Shown here piece by piece: positions 55,701 through 64,000 of a stretch of 64,000 nt of DNA (its first letter is position 1; every line of letters starts with the position of its first letter). The DNA comes from Orychophragmus violaceus (Eukaryota > Streptophyta > Magnoliopsida > Brassicales > Brassicaceae), in NCBI GenBank assembly GCA_030180135.1, contig CM058239.1:62255823-62319822 (forward strand), written 5' to 3'. The position numbers and the translations under genes were made by a program. The notes below the pieces were generated by a model. The model was not told the origin of the DNA. It did no database searches and was given only the letters and a program-made list of their open reading frames with translations.

Positions 55701-58585
55701 TTTGATCTTGTAAAAGCCCCTATGAGAATCCTAAAAAAAACTTTGTAACCAAAACTTCTTGAAACATATATGTCATGGATTGAAGAATTTAGGTGATGTA
55801 AGAACTATAAGTAAGTTTATGTATGCTCAGAAAGGTAGAATGAGAAGCATGTTATACAAGTTGTTGTTCTTTTCAATCACCCCCAAGTAACACTACTAAG
55901 AGACTAGAAAGAAACTTTGATCTTGTAAAAGGCCCAATGAGAATCCTAAAAAAAACTTTGTAACCAAAACTTCTTGAAACATATATGTCATGGATTGAAG
56001 AATTTAGGTGATTAAAGACAACTATAAGTAAGTTTATGTATGCTCAGAAAGATAGAATGAGAAGCATGTTATACAAGTTGTTGTTCCTTTCAATCACCCC
56101 CAAGTAACACTACTAAGAGACTAGAAAGAAACTTTGATCTTGTAAAAGGCCCTATGAGAATCCTAAAAAAAACTTTGTAACCAAAACTTCTTGAAACATA
56201 TATGTCATGGATTGAAGAATTTAGGTGATGTAAGACAACTATAAGTAAGTTTATGTATGCTCAGAAAGGTAGAATGAGAAGCATGTTATACAAGTTGTTG
56301 TTCCTTTCAATCACCCCCAAGTAACACTACTAAGAGACTAGAAAGAAACTTTGATCTTGTAAAAGGCCCTATGAGAATCCTAAAAATAACTTTGTAACCA
56401 AAACTTTTTGAAACATATATGTCATGGATTGAAGAATTTAGGTGATTAAAGACAACTATAAGTAAGTTTATGTATGCTCAGAAAGATAGAATGAGAAGCA
56501 TGTTATACAAGTTGTTGTTCCTTTCAATCACCCCCAAGTAACACTACTAAGAGACTAGAAAGAAACTTTGATCTTGTAAAAGGCCCTATGAGAATCCTAA
56601 AAAAAACTTTGTAACCAAAACTTCTTGAAACATATATGTCATGGATTGAAGAATTTAGGTGATGTAAGAACTATAAGTAAGTTTATGTATGCTCAGAAAG
56701 GTAGAATGAGAAGCATGTTATACAAGTTGTTGTTCTTTTCAATCACCCCAAAGTAACACTACTAAGAGACTAGAAAGAAACTTTGATCTTGTAAAAGGCC
56801 CTATGAGAATCCTAAAAAAAACTTTGTAACCAAAACTTCTTGAAACATATATGTCATGGATTGAAGAATTTAGGTGATGTAAGACAACTATAAGTAAGTT
56901 TATGTATGCTCAGAAAGGTAGAATGAGAAGCATGTTATACAAGTTGTTGTTCCTTTCAATCACCCCCAAGTAACACTACTAAGAGACTAGAAAGAAACTT
57001 TGATCTTGTAAAAGGCCCTATGAGAATCCTAAAAATAACTTTGTAACCAAAACTTTTTGAAACATATATGTCATGGATTGAAGAATTTAGGTGATTAAAG
57101 ACAACTATAAGTAAATTTATGTATGCTCAGAAAGATAGAATGAGAAGCATGTTATACAAGTTGTTGTTCCTTTCAATCACCCCAAAGTAACACTACTAAG
57201 AGACTAGAAAGAAACTTTGATCTTGTAAAAGGCCCTATGAGAATCCTAAAAAAAACTTTGTAACCAAAACTTCTTGAAACATATATGTCATGGATTGAAG
57301 AATTTAGGTGATGTAAGACAACTATAAGTAAGTTTATGTATGCTCAGAAAGGTAGAATGAGAAGCATGTTATACAAGTTGTTGTTCCTTTCAATCACCCC
57401 CAAGTAACACTACTAAGAGACTAGAAAGAAACTTTGATCTTGTAAAAGGCCCTATGAGAATCCTAAAAATAACTTTGTAACCAAAACTTTTTGAAACATA
57501 TATGTCATGGATTGAAGAATTTAGGTGATTAAAGACAACTATAAGTAAATTTATGTATGCTCAGAAAGATAGAATGAGAAGCATGTTATACAAGTTGTTG
57601 TTCCTTTCAATCACCCCCAAGTAACACTACTAAGAGACTAGAAAGAAACTTTGATCTTGTAAAAGGCCCTATGAGAATCCTAAAAAAAACTTTGTAACCA
57701 AAACTTCTTGAAACATATATGTCATGGATTGAAGAATTTAGGTGATGTAAGAACTATAAGTAAGTTTATGTATGCTCAGAAAGGTAGAATGAGAAGCATG
57801 TTATACAAGTTGTTGTTCTTTTCAATCACCCCAAAGTAACACTACTAAGAGACTAGAAAGAAACTTTGATCTTGTAAAAGGCCCTATGAGAATCCTAAAA
57901 AAAACTTTGTAACCAAAACTTCTTGAAACATATATGTCATGGATTGAAGAATTTAGGTGATGTAAGACAACTATAAGTAAGTTTATGTATGCTCAGAAAG
58001 GTAGAATGAGAAGCATGTTATACAAGTTGTTGTTCCTTTCAATCACCCCCAAGTAACACTACTAAGAGACTAGAAAGAAACTTTGATCTTGTAAAAGGCC
58101 CTATGAGAATCCTAAAAATAACTTTGTAACCAAAACTTTTTGAAACATATATGTCATGGATTGAAGAATTTAGGTGATTAAAGACAACTATAAGTAAATT
58201 TATGTATGCTCAGAAAGATAGAATGAGAAGCATGTTATACAAGTTGTTGTTCCTTTCAATCACCCCAAAGTAACACTACTAAGAGACTAGAAAGAAACTT
58301 TGATCTTGTAAAAGGCCCTATGAGAATCCTAAAAAAAACTTTGTAACCAAAACTTCTTGAAACATATATGTCATGGATTGAAGAATTTAGGTGATGTAAG
58401 ACAACTATAAGTAAGTTTATGTATGCTCAGAAAGGTAGAATGAGAAGCATGTTATACAAGTTGTTGTTCCTTTCAATCACCCCCAAGTAACACTACTAAG
58501 AGACTAGAAAGAAACTTTGATCTTGTAAAAGGCCCTATGAGAATCCTAAAAATAACTTTGTAACCAAAACTTTTTGAAACATATA
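52743..58585. repeat. 217-bp satellite array with higher-order repeats (about 27 monomers)
   Basis: Monomers fall into variants: a (gtaagaact, two bases short, with ttcttttcaatc), b (gtaagacaac with aaaaataact) and c (gattaaagac with agaaagatag). Marker a occurs at 53195, 54061, 54710, 55793, 56659 and 57742, i.e. at spacings 866, 649, 1083, 866 and 1083 bp (4, 3, 5, 4 and 5 monomers less 2 bp). The full pentamer is a-b-c-b-c. The left end (about 52760-53920) matches 27340-28500 in its variant order, including ggcaatatgag. Ends at E. Confidence 0.94.
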
Positions 58586-59136
58586 TGATACGATCTTAAT
58601 GGAGAAGATCCTTGTCCTTTGATGCACTTTGTGAGTCTGGTTGTTTGATGGATGATAATCAAATAGAATGGACGGATTGAAAGGAATAGAAACAATGGAT
58701 TGAAAGAAACTTCCTGAAGCTGCGGAATCACTTCAAGACTTTCGAACTCTGATCTTCTAGGAGATGAAACACCAAAAGAAGAATCAAAGGCGAATGGATA
58801 TTACACACCATTCAGATCAAACACTTTCAGAAGTTTTAGAATAAAAAGAAGTTTGATAAAAGTTCAGAAATGGGTACAAAGAGTTTTAAATAGGAAAAAG
58901 CAACAAGGCTGCATGAACAGCAATTAAGACACCTAGGAAATACACAAAGACTTATTAAACACTTAGAATTCGAAATCTACTCATAAGAATGAGTTATGGG
59001 CTTTATGGATCAGTAATGGGAAAGGATAATAGTATGTGGGCTTGCCTCATTAAAAACCTCTCTTGGAAAACCCATTGGGACAAAACCAAGAGGAGGGAAA
59101 AAGAGTACAAGTCCACACACCTCCATTACTGATGAC
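58586..59136 (-). repeat. 3' LTR and 3' untranslated region of E
   Basis: 551 bp between the satellite and the gag-pol stop. The outer part should be the 3' LTR; the part after about 59040 is internal and carries the hairpin motif. No coding frame of note. Confidence 0.65.
59044..59106 (-). ncRNA. Conserved 3' hairpin motif of gypsy element E
   Basis: 10-bp stem with one bulged G (59057-59066 with 59086-59096) and a 19-nt loop, sense TTTTGTCCCAATGGGTTTT, between ACTCTTTTTC and GGTTTTTAATGAGG. The same architecture as in the copia elements although E belongs to a different superfamily. Confidence 0.75.
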
Positions 59137-62100
59137 TTAAGTGGCTTGAATCACAACCAAAGTGGCTGGATTAGCACACTCAAGTTGGCCCTGGACGTGG
59201 TGTAGAAGTGTGTAGAAGGCTTGCTTGAATTGCTTTGCCTTAGCTCTGGTCATTGGTCCAATTGGTATGTGCAAAGCTTCTGATCCTTGTTCTCCATTCT
59301 CCTCAGGTTCAAGCTGCTCCTTAGCTCCATTCTCCTCAGCTACAAGCTTATCCTTAGCTCCATTCTCCTCTGGTTTAAGCTGCTCAATGTCTTCAGGTTC
59401 CAAGCTACCCATGATCACATCATCCCCTCCCTCTTGAAAAGGATTTGACCTCAAATCAGGTTCATCTGCAATAAAAGGAACCAAGTCAGAAACGTTGAAG
59501 CTTGAACTCACATTATACTTACCTTGCAAGTCAATTTGGTAGGCATTGTCATTGATCCGTTTGATGATCTTGAATGGTCCATCAATGCGTGGCATCAACT
59601 TGGACTTTCTCTCATTAGGAAACCGCTCTTTCCTCAGATGTATCCAGACCATGTCTCCTTCTTTGAAGATCATCTCCTTCCTGCCCTTGTTGGCATACTT
59701 AGCATAAAGCTTTGTCTTCTCCTCAATGTTGATCCTAGCTTTCTCATGAATCTGCTTGATGTAATCTGCCTTTTTCTTTCCATCCATACTAGCTCTTTCA
59801 CTCAAAGGTAAAGGCATTAGATCCAATGGTGATAAAGGATTGAAACCATAAACAATTTCAAATGGAGAAAACTTAGATGCAGAATGTCTAGCATGATTAT
59901 AAGCAAATTCAACATGTGGCAAACATTCTTCCCATGACTTAAGGTTCTTTTTGATCAATGCACGCAGAAGAGTAGACAATGTTCTATTAACTACTTCAGT
60001 TTGCCCATCAGATTGCGGATGACAAGTAGTAGAGAACAACAACTTAGTACCTAGCTTAGACCAAAGTGTCTTCCAAAAGTAACTAAGAAACTTAGTATCT
60101 CTATCAGAAACAATAGTCTTAGGCATGCCATGTAATCTCACAATATCCTTAAAGAACAGGTTAGCTACATGCATAGCATCATCAGTTTTGTGGCAGGGAA
60201 TGAAATGAGCCATTTTAGAGAACCTATCTACCACAACAAATATAGAATCCTTCCCTGTTTTAGTCCTAGGCAATCCAACAACAAAATCCATAGAAATATC
60301 ATTCCAAGGATGCAAAGGAATAGGTAAGGGAGTATACAAACCGTGAGGCTGGACTTTGGACTTAGCTAGTTTGCAAGTAGAACATCTTTCACAAGCTTTC
60401 TCAACGTCCCTTTTCATGTGTGGCCAATGGAAGTGTTCTTGCATCACCTTAAGTGTCTTAGCAACACCAAAGTGTCCCATTAATCCTCCACCATGTGCTT
60501 CCTTAACAAACAAATCTCTCAAAGAAGAATTAGGAACACACAAACGGTTTTCATAGAACAAGAACCCATCATGCCTATAGTACTTTTCAAATGCAAATTT
60601 CTCACAAGATGAATAAATCTGTCCAAAATCAGAATCATTTGCATAAAGAGACTTCATATGTTCAAAACCAAGTAACTTAGTCTCAAGAGAAGTCAGTAAG
60701 ACATACCTTCTTGATAATGCATCAGCAACTACATTATCCTTACCTTTCTTGTATTTGATCACGTATGGAAATGTCTCAATGAATTCAACCCACCTGGCGT
60801 GTCTCTTGTTGAGTTTCTGCTGACCTTTTAGATGCTTAAGGGACTCATGATCAGTGTGTATGACAAACTCCTTTGGCCATAAGTAATGCTGCCATGTCTG
60901 CAATGCTCTCACCAATGCATAGAGTTCCTTGTCATAAGTTGGATAGTTCAGTGTTGATCCTCCAAGCTTCTCACTGAAGTAAGCAATTGGTTTCTTTTCC
61001 TGCATAAGCACAGCACCTATACCAATACCAGAAGCATCACATTCGATTTCAAAAGTCTTAGAAAAATCAGGAAGTGAAAGAACAGGTGAATGAGTAAGCT
61101 TCTCTTTCAAGGTTTGGAATGCTTGTTCCTGAGCTTGCTCCCACTTAAAACCCACGTTTTTCTTGATAACCTCAGTGAGTGGAGCTGCTAGAGTGCTAAA
61201 ATCCTTCACAAATCTCCTATAGAAACCAGCTAGGCCATGGAAACTTCTCACTTCTCCAACTGTCTTTGGGCTTGGCCATTCTTTGATAGCTTTCACTTTC
61301 TCTTCATCAACCTTGATTCCATCTGTACTCACAACAAAACCTAAGAACACAAGGTTATCTGTTCCAAAAGTACATTTCTTATAGTTGGCATAAAGACTTT
61401 CTTTCCTTAACACTTCAAAAACCAACCTAAGATGCCTAACATGCTCTTGTAGGTTCTGACTATACACTAGGATGTCATCAAAGTACACAACAACGAAATG
61501 CCCAATGAATGATCTAAGAACATGATTCATCAGTCTCATGAATGTACTAGGTGCATTAGTTAATCCAAATGGCATCACTAACCATTCATATAGCCCTTGT
61601 TTAGTTTTAAATGCAGTTTTCCATTCATCACCCTCTTTCATTCTAATCTGATGATATCCACTTTTAAGATCAACCTTAGAAAAGATGCTAGAACCATGCA
61701 ATTCATCTAACATATCATCTAATCTAGGTATAGGGTGGCGATACTTCACTGTTATGTTGTTGATGGCTCTGCAATCTACACACATCCTCCAGCTACCATC
61801 TTTCTTTGGCACCAATAGGACAGGAACAGCACTAGGACTCATGCTCTCACGGATATGACCTTTCTCCATAAGCTCAGTGACTTGCTTCTCTAGTTCTTTG
61901 GTCTCCACTGGATTGGTTCTGTATGCAGGTCTATTTGGCAAGGAAGCTCCTGGGATGAAGTCTATTTGATGCTCAATACCTCTAATGGGAGGTAGACCTT
62001 CTGGATTTTCCTCAGGGAATACATCCTGGAACTCCTGCAAAAGTAATTCAATCTCGCTAGGCACAGCCTGCTTTGGGGCAGTTAAGTTCATATAACAACC

Positions 62101-63795
62101 TTTAAAAACAAGAAGTAAAGTTGTAGAATAACTTCCTTTTGGTTTCTGAAGCATGAGGTTGTTTGTTTGTTTTGTGGCAGGGGCTGATTGAGCTTTGGAT
62201 GACTGAGCTTTGCTTTTCTTCATGCTAATCTGATCTTGATGCACTTCACTGGGAGTTAAAGGTACCAATATTGTCTTTCTGCCCTTGAACTCAAAGGAAT
62301 GGCGATTGGTGTAGCCATCATGAGTTGCTTTCCTATCAGATTGCCATGGTCTCCCAAGTAGTATATGACTTGCATCCATTGGTAGCACATCACACAAAAC
62401 CTCATCTTCATATTTTCCAATAGATAATGGAACCAGAACTTGGCTGTCCACTTCAAGTTCTCCTTCATCATTCAGCCACTGAAGTTTATAAGGCTTAGGA
62501 CGCTTCATCACTTGTAGCCCAAGTTTCTTAACCATTGATTCACTGGCTACATTGGTGCAACTACCTCCATCAATGATGAGACTGCATACTTTCTCTTGTA
62601 CAATGCACCGAGTGTGAAACAGATTCTCTCTTTGTTCATTTCCTTCAGTCTTGGCTTGCACATTCAAAGATCTTCTAGTGACCAGTAGCTCTCCTTTGGC
62701 TGCCATTTCCAATTCAACTTCCAATGGTTCAGATTCTGATTTCTCTTCTTCTGATTCAACCTCACCATTGTCTCTGATAATCATGATCTTTTTGTTGGTG
62801 CATTCATTGGAATAATGACCAAACCCTTGGCATTTGAAGCACCTGATCTCCCTGGTCCTTGTAGAAGTCACCTTAGCCTTTCCTTTTGGATCATGCTCCT
62901 CACTTTTAACCTTTGGAAAAGACTTGTAATCTCTGCTAAATCCAGACTTCTCTTCCTTGTGATAGTTTGATTTTCCAGAAACATAACTTGGTCTAGAACT
63001 CTTCCTTTTGAGTTGCTTCTCAAACATGACTGCCTTGTGCAACAACTCTTCTAATTCCACATAATGCTGAGTCTCCAGCCTGTCCAAGATGTCTCTGTTG
63101 AGGCCTCCCATGAATCTGGACATTGTAGCCTCAGTATCCTCTTGAATATCAGCTCTGAGCATCAAGGTTTCCAGCTCCTTGTAATACTCTTCTACAGTTC
63201 TGCTCCCTTGGGTACAGTTTCTCAGTTTAAAGTGCAGCTCTCTGTGGTAGTGGCTGGGAACGAACCTCTTCCTCATGATTGTCTTCATTTGGGTCCAAGT
63301 TTCCACTGGATAGTCTCCTGCACGTCTCCTAGCAGTAACCAGTTGATCCCACCAACTCAGAGCATACTCTTTGAATTCTGTTGGTGCAACCTTCACTTTA
63401 CTTTCAGAAGTGTATTCTCTGCAGTTGAACACAAGTTCAATCTTCTTTTCCCACTCCAGGTACTCTTCAGGATCATTAGTGCCTAGGAAGGTAGGAATCT
63501 TAATCTTCAAGCCTGCTAACGGATCTTTGGTTGGAGCTCTTTCTTCCTGATCACGCCTTCTTCTTCTGCGGTGATTTGAATTGGATGAATGGCTATAGTA
63601 GCTTGCTGTTGCATCATTCTCTGGTTGTTGGCTGCGTTCCTTCCTTGATTTATCAGTTCCAGAGATATGAAGCTCTTCTCTAAATGCTGCAAGACTATCA
63701 CTCAACATCTTAGCCAAATTTGCAGTGACTGCTTCAACCAAGGCTTTATTTTCTCTGACCCGACTGTGTTCCTCTTGATCATCAGTGTTCACCAT
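59137..63795 (-). CDS. Ty3/gypsy gag-pol polyprotein of E
   Basis: 1552-aa intact single-frame polyprotein in gypsy order. Gag (retrotransposon gag core around residues 95-260); zinc knuckle C319, C322, H327, C332; aspartic protease IIDGGS at 409; reverse transcriptase with YFDDIL at 771-776; RNase H starting near ECDASGIGIG; integrase with an HHCC zinc finger and D1170, D1231, E1267 (DD35E). After integrase come a GPF-like stretch and NVSDLVPF, then a tail with three EENGAK/EENGE-type repeats and GPMTRAKAKQ. No chromodomain is visible after integrase. Among plant chromoviruses that is a property of the CRM (centromeric) lineage, and a satellite site fits, but the lineage call is an inference. 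The ATG at 63795 follows the leader and begins a hydrophilic gag. Confidence 0.96.
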   Translation of the reverse strand: MVNTDDQEEHSRVRENKALVEAVTANLAKMLSDSLAAFREELHISGTDKSRKERSQQPENDATASYYSHSSNSNHRRRRRRDQEERAPTKDPLAGLKIKIPTFLGTNDPEEYLEWEKKIELVFNCREYTSESKVKVAPTEFKEYALSWWDQLVTARRRAGDYPVETWTQMKTIMRKRFVPSHYHRELHFKLRNCTQGSRTVEEYYKELETLMLRADIQEDTEATMSRFMGGLNRDILDRLETQHYVELEELLHKAVMFEKQLKRKSSRPSYVSGKSNYHKEEKSGFSRDYKSFPKVKSEEHDPKGKAKVTSTRTREIRCFKCQGFGHYSNECTNKKIMIIRDNGEVESEEEKSESEPLEVELEMAAKGELLVTRRSLNVQAKTEGNEQRENLFHTRCIVQEKVCSLIIDGGSCTNVASESMVKKLGLQVMKRPKPYKLQWLNDEGELEVDSQVLVPLSIGKYEDEVLCDVLPMDASHILLGRPWQSDRKATHDGYTNRHSFEFKGRKTILVPLTPSEVHQDQISMKKSKAQSSKAQSAPATKQTNNLMLQKPKGSYSTTLLLVFKGCYMNLTAPKQAVPSEIELLLQEFQDVFPEENPEGLPPIRGIEHQIDFIPGASLPNRPAYRTNPVETKELEKQVTELMEKGHIRESMSPSAVPVLLVPKKDGSWRMCVDCRAINNITVKYRHPIPRLDDMLDELHGSSIFSKVDLKSGYHQIRMKEGDEWKTAFKTKQGLYEWLVMPFGLTNAPSTFMRLMNHVLRSFIGHFVVVYFDDILVYSQNLQEHVRHLRLVFEVLRKESLYANYKKCTFGTDNLVFLGFVVSTDGIKVDEEKVKAIKEWPSPKTVGEVRSFHGLAGFYRRFVKDFSTLAAPLTEVIKKNVGFKWEQAQEQAFQTLKEKLTHSPVLSLPDFSKTFEIECDASGIGIGAVLMQEKKPIAYFSEKLGGSTLNYPTYDKELYALVRALQTWQHYLWPKEFVIHTDHESLKHLKGQQKLNKRHARWVEFIETFPYVIKYKKGKDNVVADALSRRYVLLTSLETKLLGFEHMKSLYANDSDFGQIYSSCEKFAFEKYYRHDGFLFYENRLCVPNSSLRDLFVKEAHGGGLMGHFGVAKTLKVMQEHFHWPHMKRDVEKACERCSTCKLAKSKVQPHGLYTPLPIPLHPWNDISMDFVVGLPRTKTGKDSIFVVVDRFSKMAHFIPCHKTDDAMHVANLFFKDIVRLHGMPKTIVSDRDTKFLSYFWKTLWSKLGTKLLFSTTCHPQSDGQTEVVNRTLSTLLRALIKKNLKSWEECLPHVEFAYNHARHSASKFSPFEIVYGFNPLSPLDLMPLPLSERASMDGKKKADYIKQIHEKARINIEEKTKLYAKYANKGRKEMIFKEGDMVWIHLRKERFPNERKSKLMPRIDGPFKIIKRINDNAYQIDLQGKYNVSSSFNVSDLVPFIADEPDLRSNPFQEGGDDVIMGSLEPEDIEQLKPEENGAKDKLVAEENGAKEQLEPEENGEQGSEALHIPIGPMTRAKAKQFKQAFYTLLHHVQGQLECANPATLVVIQAT

Positions 63796-64000
63796 GTTTC
63801 CTGATCAAATTCCAATACTTAAACAAGTAAGATGTTCACAGAAAACACGCAACAATCACGAACTTATCAGAATACCAAAAGACAAAAGTTGCAGAAAATT
63901 CCTGAAAAGTTGCGAATTTTGATCTTCCTAGAAATCGCGTTTCTACTCTGATTCTAATGATTCCAAAGCCTAAACTGGATAGATCAGACTCTAAACTTCA
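63796..64000 (-). other. Leader of E (partial)
   Basis: 205 bp upstream of the E start codon. No primer-binding site or LTR end recognised before the window ends. Confidence 0.6.

Larger units (their letters stand above)
58586..64000 (-). mobile_element. Ty3/gypsy LTR retrotransposon E, 3' part (runs off the window)
   Basis: The satellite stops within acatatatg, and an unrelated sequence starting TGATACGATC begins. This is the outer end of the 3' LTR on the minus strand. Gag-pol and part of the 5' leader follow; the primer-binding site and 5' LTR lie beyond 64000. The LTR/interior border near 58950-59040 could not be placed because no clear polypurine tract is visible and the other LTR is missing. 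Confidence 0.9.

Noticed and set aside
52743..58585. Regular repeats as a CRISPR array
   Set aside because: The repeat unit is 217 bp without unique spacers and the context is a plant genome. It is a satellite.
1..64000. Host protein genes, tRNA or rRNA genes
   Set aside because: None recognised. Every stretch over 300 bp is assigned to the satellite or to an LTR element.

Overview
This window is a piece of plant centromeric or pericentromeric heterochromatin. It holds no recognisable host gene. About a quarter (about 16.0 kb, roughly 74 monomers) is a tandem satellite with a 217-bp period. Nearly all the rest is LTR retrotransposons inserted into that satellite and into one another. The Ty1/copia and Ty3/gypsy polyproteins are of plant type and the general flavour is that of a eudicot, perhaps Brassicaceae. 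The family assignment is an inference of low confidence, and the period differs from the ~178-bp Arabidopsis thaliana centromere repeat.

Layout: satellite 1-176; copia A1 177-5941 (+); satellite 5942-6209; copia B1 6210-11806 (+); satellite 11807-12447; non-autonomous LTR element C1 12448-16830 (-); satellite 16831-19427; copia A2 19428-25192 (+); satellite 25193-31664; a Russian-doll block 31665-52742; satellite 52743-58585; and the 3' part of a gypsy element E from 58586 to the window end (-). The block is non-autonomous element C2 (-). Its left LTR is split by copia B2 (31862-37458, -), and its interior is split by non-autonomous element D (39542-50684, +). One LTR of D is in turn split by copia A3 (43097-48870, -). 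Every complete element has a 5-bp target-site duplication that I could read on both sides, so the nesting order is well supported.

Coding capacity: A2, A3, B1 and B2 each have one long gag-pol frame (1470, 1470, 1416 and 1416 aa) in copia order (zinc knuckle, protease, integrase, reverse transcriptase, RNase H). A1 is nearly identical to A2 but has one in-frame nonsense change before RNase H. E has an intact 1552-aa gypsy polyprotein (protease, RT, RNase H, integrase) with no visible chromodomain. C and D have long LTRs (1121-1207 bp) and short interiors with no recognisable protein. They are related to each other and presumably depend on proteins from autonomous copia elements.

Most notable: (1) the same RNA-type hairpin, with an arm of 10-11 bp whose sequence changes compensate and a loop of 19 nt (21 in C), sits just upstream of the 3' LTR in every element here, copia, gypsy and non-autonomous alike; (2) element D has three identical-looking LTRs, two of them fused end to end with no spacer, inside a single target-site duplication; (3) C and D share a set of small compensating hairpins in the leader; (4) the satellite has a pentameric higher-order repeat and recent block duplications; (5) all six insertions into the satellite fall in one ~82-bp arc of the 217-bp monomer.
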